This document shows, one piece after another, positions 42,843 to 54,100 of a stretch of 64,000 nt of DNA. The notes under the pieces are model-generated. The model was not told where the DNA came from and ran no database searches. It saw only the letters and a program-made list of their open reading frames with translations. The first letter of the stretch is position 1; every line of letters starts with the position of its first letter. Both the position numbers and the translations under genes were made by a program. This DNA is from Isochrysis galbana (lineage: Eukaryota; Haptophyta; Isochrysidales; Isochrysidaceae): NCBI GenBank assembly GCA_018136815.1, contig CM030935.1, positions 6,366,840-6,430,839 of the forward strand, written 5' to 3'.

Positions 42843-45623
42843 TCATCGCGCATCTACATGGCTGAGCCCCCCCCCGCATCCACTTGGGCAGCGCCGACCT
42901 GAAAATGCGTGAACCAAGCGATGGAGACGAGGACGACGGCCTCGCCAAACCAAAATCCGTTGTATGCCGTGAACGAGTACGGCCACAACATTTGTGCTTC
43001 CGGGTGGAGCCGCGCATGCCCTGCTCGTGCGGCGCCGGCTAGACCAACCATGACCACCACACAGACCTCTCTGCCGCAGATCCAGTCGCGGTTGAAAATG
43101 AGGGTGGAGACGATGTAGAAGAGTGCGGAGAGGGGGAAGGTGAGGCCGAGGAACTGGTGGGCTACATCGAGCCATCCGGCCGGAGCAGCACACCTATCGG
43201 GTAGCAGGCAACGGCTTGGCCCCTTGTGCGCGCATCGTGCCTGCTGGATAAGGGCCGGCATCGCTCCTCCTGTGGCAGGTGAGGCACCGTCTCTCAGCGC
43301 TTACATGAGGAGGAACAACCATTGATAGTACCCGAGGAAGAGGCCATTGAGGGCCGACTCGACTGGCCCCATCCACGAGCCCGATGGGCGCGCGGAACCC
43401 ACGTTACCGAAGCCCCACATGTTGATGAAAGAGCCAAAGAATGCTGCGGCAAATGCGGCCGTTGCCGCCTAGGACGAGAGGCAAGCAGATGGTTTGTGAG
43501 CGCAGCGGTCAGGAATGACATGTACCCCACGTGCATAAGAGGAAAGCGTTTGAGGACGTCCCGATGGTGCTCGACTGGCCCCTGCGCACCGGGCTGTCGA
43601 TGAAGCCCGAGACGGACGAGACCATCCACAAGGGCCGAGGAGCGAACCCCACGTACAGCTGCCACGGCTGTGAAAAGACGTACACTGTTGGCACAAGTGC
43701 CGCTAGCAGAGAGAAGGTGGAGCGGAAGCGGCCCTCCTCGTCGCGTTCGATCGCAAGGGTGAACTTCGTTGCGGAGGCAGTTGGGAGAGCTGGCAGGCCC
43801 ACATCGTGGAGTATCGGCAGATTCGTGTCGGACCAATCCGAGGCAATACTGTGGAATGGTCCGTAGATCCACACCTGGACAAGGGGCTCAGCGGTACTGT
43901 GAGACGGACGGCGCCGGCGCCGTGGCCCATGAATCACCCATCCCACTGGGCATCCCTAGTTCACCAGAACGGAATTGCTGTTGGGCAAGCGGGAATCACA
44001 CGTTGGCATCCTTCCACCAGGTGCGACTGAGCGACCAGTCACAAAATGCGAACACGCCATTCTTGTGCGTCGAAATCTGAGGAAATAAGGCGGCGGCATT
44101 CGGAGGATGGCTGAGCGTGTGCGCTCCCGTTGAGCTCAGCACCGGAGACAAGGCCCCGAAACGGAGTGGAGGGGGACCGTCCGGGGCATCTCACTGCGCA
44201 CCGTCTGCAGGACCGGAAACCATAGGAGCGCGGTCAGCGCGGCGCATTGCAGCCTCCACAACAGCACCGAATCGGCGTTAGACACCTCTTCATCACCGAC
44301 GATGCTCTCGAGCGTGCCCTTACTCAGCGAGGGGTCCATCCCGCGGCCGATCAGGTGCGTCAGCCAGCTCAGCCAGCCCGTGCCCCAGCCCCCCGCGTCT
44401 GTGGCGTTGTGGCGGTAATATTTGCAGCTTGGGATGGACGCGCCTAGCGACGAGAGCTGGTTCTCGTCGAACGGCATTACCAGCCGGCCGTCGAGAGACC
44501 CCCAGCACGTCACATTGCCCAGGATGGAGATGTTGACTACTCCAAGCCCGCTTTCCACATCGGCCATCAGCTCAGCCATGTTGAATTTGCTAAGCGCAAG
44601 GTGAGACGCGGGATCCTGCCCCAACTTGAGCTCCTTGCTAAGAATACCGAGACCGAGCGCGGCCCCGCCAAAGTCGCGCGCGGTGGGCTCGTGAGCTAAC
44701 GTCACGTTGTGGAGAGCGCCTGAGCTTTTCCGGTGCGCCCCCATACCTCTACCCACAAAGCCACCAGCAAGTAAGAGACCACAGATGGCGGCGGCGGACA
44801 AGGCGACGAGGGAGCTCAACGCCGCGGTGAGACGCGCCGGATGCGCTTGGTGCACACTGGAGAGGTGTGCAGCCACAGCCAACAAGAAGAGGGCGAAGAG
44901 GAACGCCTCGACCTGAAGCGCTGTGACCCCCTCTGGCCGCCACTCGGCGTGCTCGCGCAGCGAGGCGCCCGCGACGAGCCAGGCCCAGAAGAGGAGGTCG
45001 ACAGCGACGACGGAGAGTCGCAGCCGCGCGAGTATCGATGCGCTCATGTGCGCGTACGCACCGCCGCCCTCCGGCCACGCACCCGCTCCACTCCGCACGT
45101 TGAGCAGCATCAGTGCCGGGTAGAACAGTGCGACCAGCACGCCCATCGAGCGCGAGAGCACGAGGTGTCCGAGTATGGAGCCATCCGCGTCAGCGGCGTC
45201 CGACTGTCCCAGGAAATCGTTGCACCCGCCCTTGAGCGCGGGCAGGGCCCAGATGAAGAGCGTGGGCAGAAGTGCCGCTCCAAGCACAAGGTCCGCCGCA
45301 GACCATCCGAGTGGGAAGAGGAGCGCAGCGAGGACAAAGACGAGGATCCCGAGTCCAGTCATCTGGGTGTCGTCGCCTATGAAGACTCCGAAGAGCTCCA
45401 CCCTCGATTCCTCGCCCGCGCGCTGGCAGAGAGTGCCGTGGAAGGGAGAGCATCCTTCTCTCACAAGAGAGAGAGCGGCCATGAGCCCGAGAAGGCCTAG
45501 CAGCCTGGCAGAGAGCTCAAGCAGGAGGAGGAGTGCGTTGATGAGGAGCCACCAGCCCACTTGTGCCACCCACACACTCAAAGACCACGCGGAAGAGCCC
45601 AGAGAGGAGAGAGGAGACGGCAT
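42843..45623 (-). CDS. Polytopic membrane protein, unknown family
   Basis: First exon from ATG 45623 (MPSPLSSLGSSAWSLSVWVA) to about 44140. Hydrophobic spans include WWLLINALLLLLELSARLLG, LGILVFVLAALLFPLGWSAA, LFWAWLVAGASL and LFALFLLAVAAHL. A soluble loop with NVTLAH and NVTCWG N-glycosylation-type sites precedes an SVLLWRLQCAALTALLW span. Further minus-strand exons follow: about 43880-43520 (VWIYGPFHSIASDWSDTN), 43470-43320 (FFGSFINMWGFGNVGS, YYQWLFLLM) and 43165-42850 (FLGLTFPLSALFYIVSTL, FWFGEAVVLVSIAWF). At least ten membrane segments in all. Exon junctions are only approximate. No family recognised; a receptor or transporter of the cell or endomembrane is possible. Confidence 0.55.
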
Positions 45624-46200
45624 GGGAGAGAGAGAGAGGGGGGCGTGGGGGGGGGGCCTCCACCGCCGCCGCCCTTCGCACTCTTCCCTCCCACCCTCCC
45701 GTTCTTCTCTCTCTCCCCGCCTCCCCCTTCCTCCTCCCTCCCTCCCTCCCCTCTCCCCCTCCCTTTCTCTCTCTCTCCCTCTCCCTCTCATCCCTCTCTC
45801 TCTCTCCCTCTCTCCCTCTCTCCCTCCCTCTCCCTCTTTCCCTCCCCACCCCCCGTCTCTCTATCCATGGGGCGCGTCTCTCCCTTTCTCTCACCGAATC
45901 TTCTCCTCTCTTAATCTGTCCGTTCTCTTCTCCTTTCACTTATCTAACTCCACTTTTCTCTCTTGTTGTCTCTTCTCTTTCTCTTCCTCCCACAACCCTA
46001 CTACTCCCTCCCTCTCCCTCTCTTCCCCTCCCTCCTTCTCCGTTGTTCGTTCCTCCGTTCTTCAAGTTTTCAAACGTTTCCTCTCTGTGTTCCTTGCGCC
46101 CACGACACCCACTTCGCTCTTCTCGCCCGCCCGTCGTCGTCGTCTATTTCTCACCCCTCTCGGCTTTTCCGTCGTCCCAATCCGCGTGGTGGAATAGAAT
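45624..46200. repeat. CT-rich simple sequence
   Basis: CTCTCTCCC/CCCTCCCT repeats on the plus strand from about 45690 to 46060, the 5' side of the membrane-protein gene. ORFs on both strands here are low-complexity Ser/Pro/Leu or Arg/Glu and are not credible. Confidence 0.6.
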
Positions 46201-46249
46201 TATAGACAACACTCTATAGATCCACAATCAATCCAGGGATACATCTGGT

Positions 46250-46776
46250 TGGCGGGGGGGCCGACGAGCTGAAGGGCAAACGAAAGGCAGAAAAGGACGC
46301 TGCGCGTGAGGCGAGCTGCGCGCAAGATCGCGCAGCACGCGCCGCTTACAAAAAGCTGACCGAAGAGGAGCTGAAGGTGTGCCGCGCGCAGCCGCCCGGG
46401 CCCAAATGCACACTCACACCTCCCACCCACCGCCCCTGAGCGGCACAGGCAGCGGAGCGCGCTGGCACGGGTGCGCGGGCCAGTCCCCCGGCGAGCACGG
46501 TGGCCAGTGACGATGCGCTTCCCGACCGCATTGAGCTGGAGTTCTATTTGCTCAACTACATGGAGGAGGAGATGTGCGAACTGGGTCTCGACGTGGACGA
46601 CCTCCGCAAGGACGCATCAAAATGGCCGCAGGGCTTCAAGGTGGAGGGGCCCGACGACGACAACAAGTACCACTTTGTGCGTGTGGCGGCAAGCAAGAAG
46701 AAGGCGAGAGGCATGGCGCAAACGGCACAACAGACGCGTGACATGTTTGCCGAGTTCCTCAAGGCCCAGGCGGGAA
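46250..46776 (+). pseudogene. Two-exon gene fragment cut by a MERA element
   Basis: Exon-like 46250-46377 encodes a charged helix (KGKRKAEKDAAREASC then AAYKKLTEEELK) ending at GTGTGC. A second exon after CACAG at 46451 encodes DRIELEFYLLNYMEEEMCEL, then GLDVDDLRKDASKWPQGFKV and ends KAQAG at 46776, where the palindrome of a MERA element starts. The protein-like composition is good but the family is not recognised. The remainder is missing beyond the insertion, so it is broken or truncated. Confidence 0.5.
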
Positions 46777-46948
46777 AAAACTATTGTTATAGTTTTAGCG
46801 ATGGAGCGCGCGCCGACCGCTCCCCTCTCCCAGCCCCCCGCCGTCACGACGCCCCAACGGGGCCGCCCCAAGCCGCCGGAGCCGAAGCGCTCGCAGGCCT
46901 CAGCACCGCCTGACAACGACGTCGAGATGGCGCCGCCACCCTCGCCTG
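46777..46948 (+). mobile_element. Hairpin-ATG (MERA) element, short copy
   Basis: AAAACTATTGTTATAGTTTT (46777-46796, 8-bp arms) and then ATG at 46801 opening MERAPTAPLSQP, as in the 18486 copy, followed by RGRPKPPEPKR and APPPSP. Similarity ends near 46948, where the Harbinger coding sequence begins on the other strand. It separates two unrelated coding fragments. Confidence 0.65.
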
Positions 46949-47856
46949 CCATAACCCTGTTGAATTGTGCTTGCCACGGAAGTAAAACACCCCTGTACAT
47001 GCGGTATAAGTATCCGGACTGAGGGTAGGCGGAGTCACCGAAGAGGCAGAACGTCTTAGCGGCGGCAGCGCAAGTCACCTGCATGACTTGCAACAGGCCG
47101 GATACACGGCACACAAACGAATCATGGCGCGAACCGTGCACCGGGCCAAAAGGCCACGGCTGAATCCCGTTAGGGAAGCAAATGCCCTGAATCTTGACAC
47201 CATGTGCGCGCTTGTGTCCAGAGTAATAGAACCTTTGCCCTCGAACCGGCCTCGCCGTCTGCCAGAGCTTGCCATCCACGAATCCAATTAGGTTGTGCAC
47301 TCCCGTGCCGGCCTCCTCAAAGACCTTGGCAAAGCGCGGGAACAATGGGGCAAAAGAAGAGAAGCTTCGTGAGTCTATGAGGTGTGGAAAGTGTTTATGT
47401 ATGTACTCAACTACAGTCTGGTGAATCTCACATATTGCAGCCTCACTACGACCACACTCCCACATAAGCCTAGCTACGCTACCTGCGGTGCCAAGGAAGG
47501 AGAAGAAAGCCGTGGGAGTGTGAAGGATCCAGGGTGTCACATGTGCCGCGACGGGCGCTCACCTGCCGTCTTGAAACGCCGGAGCGTGAGCAGCACTGCC
47601 TCCTCAGCGCTAGCCACATGCCTGCTTGGCGTCGAGAAGCCTGCAAGCAGATCGAGTGCAGCGATGAAGCGTGGCAAGTCCTCAAGGCGCACACCGAAGC
47701 GTGCGTAGATGTCGCGCACGACAATCCCATCGCCTCCACCTGCCTCCGCTGTCTCGCGCTCCAGACGCACCAGCGACAGGCGCTCTGGCCCAATGCGCGA
47801 GCGGGTGAGCGAAGAAGCGGCTCCGCTGCAAACGCAAGCATCGCCACCTCGTTGAG
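46949..47856 (-). pseudogene. PIF/Harbinger transposase, 3'-truncated
   Basis: The N-terminal exon (about 47850-47565) carries RIGPERLSLVRLERETAEAG, VRDIYARFGVRLEDLPRFIA and EEAVLLTLRRFKTAG. A second exon (47540 down) carries FPHLIDSRSFSSFAPLF, GFVDGKLWQTARPVRGQ (first catalytic Asp), SGHKRAHGVKIQGI, GPVHGSRHDSFV (second Asp region) and FCLFGDSAYPQSGYL. It is cut at AQFNRVMAG, before the family's final catalytic Glu block. The MERA element lies at the cut and the scaffold gap at the N-terminal side. DDE cut-and-paste enzyme, here inactive. Confidence 0.8.
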
Positions 47857-47956
47857 NNNNNNNNNNNNNNNNNNNNNNNNNNNNNNNNNNNNNNNNNNNN
47901 NNNNNNNNNNNNNNNNNNNNNNNNNNNNNNNNNNNNNNNNNNNNNNNNNNNNNNNN
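47857..47956. other. Scaffold gap (100 N)
   Basis: Exactly 100 Ns, the usual placeholder for a gap of unknown size. The right contig begins inside a chromovirus gag copy and the left one in a Harbinger exon, so repeats probably caused the break. Confidence 0.98.
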
Positions 47957-48169
47957 AGCGGAGCGGAGGGCTCTGAGCCACTCCGTCGCGAGCAGCACCG
48001 GCGGCTAGCGCGGCGCTTTGGCCCTCCTCCCCACCGGGAGTCGGGTGAATGAAATTCTGGACTGGGTCGGGCAACCCCATTTGGGTGTCTGGACGGGGAA
48101 CGAACGGCGAACGAAGGCTGTGGGCGGCGAGGCGCTCCTAGCGGCCCTAGTGTGATGGGTTTAAGAGAT
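47957..48169 (-). pseudogene. Second gag start next to the scaffold gap
   Basis: Matches 59880-60100 (start of gag and its leader), on the far side of the 3' LTR. Small differences (for example one G fewer in two runs and AGCGGAGCGGAGGG against AGCGGAGCCGGAGGG) show it is not a copy of the same read path. It implies a tandem LTR-internal-LTR-internal arrangement or an assembly join through the LTR. Confidence 0.8.
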
Positions 48170-49262
48170 TGTTAGACCTACAAAGAACTCTTCCCTCAGG
48201 GAGGGAGCCTAGGCTGCTTGAGTGCAGCGACGCAGCGAACAACGACGGACAACGAGCTGAGAACAACAGGATACACCGACTCACGAACACACCGGAATCA
48301 TTCACCCAAACAAGCAAATTATCAAGCAACCGCGACCCCAAATCACCGATAACTCAAACACGTCGCGAGAGACGGAGAGAGAGAGCGAGAGAGAGAGAGA
48401 CTCCGCAGCGACGGCCGGAGCGTGTTCCGTTGTAACTTCCCACGTAGCGGAGAGTCCGAAGGGGAGCGTCCTGTCGCGCGACCACGGCGATCACTTTGGA
48501 TACAGATCGCAACGAGATGTCTTCACGACCGAATAAATCTTGCCGTTGAGCGTGAACCTTCTAGACGCTTCTAACGAACAACCCTGAGTAGCAACCAAGG
48601 GGAAGAAACACCAAAGGGGCCAAGGCTTGCATGTAACTTGCATCAAGGGGAAAGACTCCCTCACCTAGGAAGCGAACCTACACCGATCTCCAAGGGGAGA
48701 TGGCAAATTAAACCTCAAATCTCGAGCGCTAGAGCAACCGACTCGCTCGCCAAAACCTTGACCGAGAAGAAAGAAGCAAGGACCTACAAGCCAAGGGTAG
48801 CGGACCTAGGGAATGTGAGAGGAAGTTTCCGAACGCCAACGCGAACGCCAAACGCCGAACGCGGGAAGGCAACGAAACCCTAACCAGGCCAAGCAGAACC
48901 TACGAAGAACAGGCCTGGACGACAACGGAAAGTGAGCAGGTCCCAAGAAAGAACCGGAACCCAACAAGAAACAACAAGCCTTGCAAGAAGCTAAACAGCC
49001 TTCACAAGGTAACTCGAGAGCCTGAGACAAGCGCGCAGCGAGTGACAGGCGACCTGGCTCCTTTGGTCAAGATTACCCGAAAGGAGGAACCTGGAATCTA
49101 GACCTGACAAACAGGCTAGAAGGAACGAAACAAGAACTCGAATTCTAGATCGCTAGGACGAACCCTACCAACCTAGAGTACCTGAGCTTCACCGTGTGGC
49201 CGCACGGCGAAGGACCTGGAAATAAGAGCCTGGAAATCGCATCATCTAGGATGAATGCGACA
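48170..49262 (-). repeat. Chromovirus 3' LTR
   Basis: About 1,093 bp; minus-strand ends TGTCGC...CTAACA. Closely matches 60101-61202, with single-base gaps in homopolymers (CTAGGACGAACC against CTAGGGACGAACC; GAAACAGCC against AAACAAGCC). It contains AGAGAGAGCGAGAGAGAGAG-type simple repeats near 48375. Promoter motifs not identified. Confidence 0.9.
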
Positions 49263-49273
49263 CCCCCCGACTA
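49263..49273 (-). promoter_or_regulatory. Polypurine tract of the chromovirus
   Basis: Minus-strand AGTCGGGGGG directly abuts the TGT of the 3' LTR, the place where plus-strand DNA synthesis would be primed. Confidence 0.75.
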
Positions 49274-49611
49274 AGATCGAGACGTCTCCCGATGTCGAGC
49301 GGTGAACCTGGAAACAGAGACCTGGAACCTGGAACCTGAGCTGACCAGAGGTCAGAATCGGAACAAGAAGCAACGAACATAGCGAGCGAAACGTGGAGAC
49401 AAGAACACCCTTTGGATCCAAAGCGAGCACGAAATCGGCGGCTTAACGCGGCGGCCTCTTCGTACGCACTGCCCCACCCACTTCTCCCTTTTACAGGAGC
49501 TTTGCTCGGGTGTTGCGCCGGGTGTAGAGCGCGGCAGCACGCGTTCAGCACCTCCATGATTCGCTCTGACGAAATTTGAACTCGGAGCCCTAGCCGAGGC
49601 GTGGGGCTAGC
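49274..49611 (-). other. Non-coding 3' part of the chromovirus
   Basis: Between the chromodomain frame and the polypurine tract. CCAGGTTCCAGG tandem at about 49325-49340. No coding sequence seen. Confidence 0.5.
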
Positions 49612-51127
49612 CTAGAGGGACGGGTCCCTTACCCAAGACATGGGATCAACGAGAATGGAGCCTGGATCGAGTGCGCGAAGACGGCGCATCGAGAACGGGA
49701 GGAAGAGGAGTATTCCTGGCCGACGAAGAAGTTGCTTCCGGGGACTCAACATCTTCTGGACAAGTCTCTTCGACGGAGCGATCATAATCATCAGCAAATC
49801 AGAACAACGACGGAGCAACTCGGAACGAGGCTCCCAGGTGGCTTCTCGAAGAGAATAGCCACGCCACTTCACGAGGTACTCGGTGAATCGCCATGGCTAC
49901 GACGATCGAGCAACTTTTCACGATGTACTCGTCGTCAGCCAGCGGCTCTTCATCAACGAAAGTATGATACGGCCGGAGGTTCGAGATATGCACCTCCTCC
50001 TTGACTAACCGGTTCTCCAATCACGGAGTCGGTACCTAGTGTCGGACAGAGCCTCTACGACGCGGTAGGGACCCGAGTAGATGAATTGCAACTTGTTGGC
50101 ATGGCCTGGTAATCGCATGCAGACGCGATCCCAGGTTCGAAACGCGCTGGTCTTTGAGACTTGATGGTAGCGTCACGGACTGACTCAGCCTGAGCGGCTA
50201 GGGTAGCCTCGAGAGCGCTGGACCAAGAGAGGCGGAGGCTCGCATTGAGCCTGGATGCGTACGAGCGAACGTCGCGGACGCCGCCTCGAGAGCAGTTGGC
50301 GAAACAGACTTCGGATCAGAGAGTTGAGCGGGCAGACGCAGCTCACGCCCAAAGATCAAAGACGCTGGAGACCGGGAGGTGACACGACGGAGGAAGCCCT
50401 CAACGAGAGGAGTAGGAACGGCAAATGGTCGACCCAATGACCGCCACCCTCGTTCGAGGCGCGCATTAAACGGATGAGCGTTTGCTGAGCGCGTTCGACG
50501 AAGCCTACACCTTCATGTCGGTACGGCTCTGTACTCGACAAATCAGTCCCGGTGAGCTCCAGAATACGCGAAACAAGAACCGAACATAGATTCGAACCGG
50601 CGTCGGTTCGAAGCTGCCTAGGGACTCCATACCGCGTCACAATCAAGCGGATGAACATGTCCAAGGCCATCTCCGACGAGGATCCCATTCGACGGCTCAG
50701 CCTCAATCCATCGAGTGAGCGAGTCGATGAAGACGACCAGCTTGTCGTAACCCGAGACTCCAGGCACGAAGTTGTGAGTGGGAGCCAGTGCGAGCACGTC
50801 GCAGTAGACCACATCAAAGGGGTAGGTGCCCACGGAGAGACCGGAGGGCGACGCTAGAGCCCTAGGTAGCGGCTTGGCGAGGGTGCACTCGTGGCATTCC
50901 CGGACGTAGGATGCAACGTCGGAAGACATGCCAGGCCAGTATACCCGAGTACGAAGAAGACCGGACATACGAGAAACTCCAAGGTGACCGGAGCGATCGT
51001 GGTAGGCAAAGAGGTAGCGAGACCGCAACGAGGGCGGAACATAGAGCACTAGCGAGTCCGGGTCGGTGGAGTCAGGAACGGTGCGATAGTAGACGAGCCC
51101 ATCGTGAACGACGAAACGGCGAAACAT
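49612..51127 (-). pseudogene. Integrase and chromodomain of the chromovirus, frame-broken
   Basis: The first piece (51127-50618) holds an HHCC zinc-binding module (HDRSGHLG and CHECTLAK) and the first catalytic Asp (VVYCDVLALAP). The second frame (to 50356) has LRTDAGSNLCS with the second Asp and EGVGFVERAQQTLIRL with the Glu. The third (50437-50198) has SLIFGRELRLPAQL. The chromodomain KWRGYSLREATWEPRSELL lies at 49872-49800, in yet another frame. Integrase inserts the cDNA; the chromodomain, which defines chromoviruses, tethers it to methylated histone chromatin. At least three frame changes are needed, so this copy is defective or the assembly has indels. Confidence 0.85.
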
Positions 51128-54100
51128 CTTGGATTGCTGAGCGGAAACGGGAGCGGGAGCGACAGGACTGGAACACGAATCATCGTCGGCAATGGGGCCG
51201 AGGCGACGGCCGGCGGAGGCGACCCTTGGCCTGATGGCTCGTGATTGACCGTCTCTCCTGAACCTAGGAGTGGCTCTACGAACGGATCTTCCGCCAGGGC
51301 CGCTCTCATCTCTTCGGAAGTCGGCGTACCCGGAGCCAAATAACTGGACTGGATGGCGGGCCCGGAATCGGAGGCTCGACGACGAGATCGGTCCAAGGCT
51401 TGAAGCCCTCGCGCCGTAGCTACGGAGCGCGTGATGGCAGCCACCGGATGAGACCGTTCATGCTCGGCTAGAGACTCTGAGCCAGGCTCACGTACCGCTA
51501 ACGACGCTGGGCCGGCGAGTGGTTCGTCTTCGTGTTCCGGCTCCAGGGATGCTAGCCGAGACAGCCCGTCAGCATCCTGATGAACAGCTCCTGGTTTATG
51601 TTCGACATCGAACCGGTACTCAGCCAACTTGAGAGCCCACCGAGTCAGCCGAGAGGCTGGCCCACCGGCTACTTGATCCTTCATGGTATGCAGCCATCGC
51701 AGCGCGGAGTGGTCGACGACTAACTTGAACCGACGCCCCCAAAGGTAGGGTCGCCAATTTCGGATTGATTCCAGGGCAGCCAAGAGCTCAATCTCGGTCA
51801 CCGTCCAATGGCGTTCGGCCGAGGTGAGACTGCGAGCGTAGTACCCAACGACTCGTTCACGGTTATCGTCTCCTAGCTGCGAGAGGATGCCGGCGATGCC
51901 CAACTTGCTAGCCCCATCGGTCTTGACGATGAAGGGCCGATCATCCCTGGGTGGAGTCAAGACGGGCTCCGAAGTGATCGCTGTCTTGAGCTCTTGGATA
52001 GCTCGGCGACACTCCTCGGACTGAGACTCCTTTGCCACGTCACAGCCCTTCCGCGTGAGGGCAGTGAGAGGAGCAGCCTTAGCGGCGAATTGGCGAATGA
52101 ATCGACGATAGTAGGAGCAAAGGCCGAGGAAAGATCGAACCGCTTCCAAGGAGTTGATGGATGACGGGTCGATGTCGGCGACAGCTGCGACCTTCTTCGG
52201 GTCCATCTTGAGACCTTCCCTCGAGACAACGTGACCGAGGTACTCCGTAGAGGTGGCAAAGAAGACACACTTGGACATCTTGCAGGTCAGGCCGGCCCAC
52301 TCTAGCCGCTCGAGAACTAGGTCTAGCCGGTGAAGCATTTGCTCGAACGAAGCCTGTGCCCTGGCCTCTTCGGAAGGTCCCACGCCCGTTGACCAGATGC
52401 CCACATCATCGAGGTAAGGCATGCAGATCTCCCACGCTAGCGCACCGAGAACGATGTCCATCAAGCGGCACATGTAGGAGGGACCTGATTGGATGCCGAA
52501 CGGTAGAAAGTTGAACTCGTATTTGCCGCGGTGGGTAGTGAAAGCGGTGATATGTTTGTGCGACTCTTTGATCGGGATGCCCCAAAAACCAGAGGCTAAA
52601 TCGAGAGTACATAAAAAGAGAGAACTGAGCGGCCCTTGGCCGGACGCTAGCCTATCAATAGCCTCTACAATGAGGGGTAGAGGGCTATCCTCGACGCGTA
52701 GCTTGGCGTTCGTGTCGCGGTAGTCCACGCAGAATCGAACGGAGCCATCTTTCTTGCTGACCAGGACTACTCGGGAAGCCCAAGCCGAATTTGACTTGCG
52801 AATAATGCCGGCGGCTTCCATCTTGGCTACCTCCTCTTCTATGATGAGCTCGCCTGCGCGGCCCACTCTAGACGGAGCGTGCCGGTGAGGAACAGCGCCG
52901 GGGTTGAGTGGCAACTCCACCTCGAGAACGTGCGTATGGTTTGGAGCCCCCGGGTGCAACGCGAAAGCTTTGATGCGCCGGGCCAAGAGTTGGCGTACTT
53001 CTTCTCGTTGATCGTCGGAAAGAAGCCGGTCTGGATCGATGGTGGCTGAGTCGAGTAGGGCTCGTTGCTCCTCGCTCAGCGCGGTGACAGGGTCACCATC
53101 CCCCTCGCTTCCAGTCGGAGTCCAGCCCCGGTGCAACTTGAAGCGCACCTGGAGCGAAGCTATCGGATGCAGAGACGGCAGGGTCAGCGCATTGACCCCG
53201 GTGTGGACGATCGTCACCGCGATGCGATGATCGTCCGTGGGCGTGACCACCGTGGGCATTACGAGAGGAGACGAATCGAGAGCCTCGCGATTTGGTAGGC
53301 GGTCGACCAGCATCGCGCAGTCCGAATGATCTCGGAGAGCTAGCGGAACCCTGACCCAGATGGTTGCGCGGTGGAAGGCAGGAATCGTCACCGCTTGCTC
53401 CGTGTAGAGAAGATATTCGGACGAGGTAGACGCCGGAGCTTTGGCCGCAAACTCGTCGGCAGACTCAAAGAGAGGTGTATAGAGTGGCTGCCTAGCATCA
53501 GCAGCAGCCTCACCCTCCGATCCGGCCGGGATCTCTCGTGTTGCCGTCGACCTCTCCAGAAAGTCGACAGTCAGCGGCTGACCGGGTGACATCGAGATAG
53601 CTCCGACGAAGCCGGAGTCCGCGACTGGGGGCGGCGCCGTGGAAACTCTGACTACGCATTCGGAAAGGACTCTTGAAGAATCTTCTGCATCGCCAGAGGC
53701 CGGACGGAGGCGGAGGCTTCCCTCTGAGCTCGCGGCGTCGAGAGAAATGGTAGCGGAGTGAGCGGCCAAAAAATCGTTCCCGAGCAGCAGCATCGCGTTT
53801 CCTTCGATGACCGCGAACGAATGACGGAAGAGGCGACCGGACAAGGAGAAGACGAGGCTAGCCCGGCCCCTAGTGATGAGAGGAAGGCCGTCCGGCCCAT
53901 GTAGGTTGGGGACGGTAGCGTCCGATACGCGTTCGACGCAAGCGTCTTCAGGTAGTCGATCGAGAAGAGCAGTGGTGATTACTGACGGGCCCGCTCCAGT
54001 GTCAGCCAGGGTGCTGTTCACCGTGAGGGCAACGTCCGGGAGAACGAACCCTTGAGCTGCGCGGTCGCCATCGGCACGGCAGACCACGAGATCGCGGACA

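Noticed and set aside
45517-46219. ORFs over the CT-rich tract
   Set aside because: Pure simple-sequence translations (Ser/Pro/Leu or Arg/Glu/Gly) on both strands.
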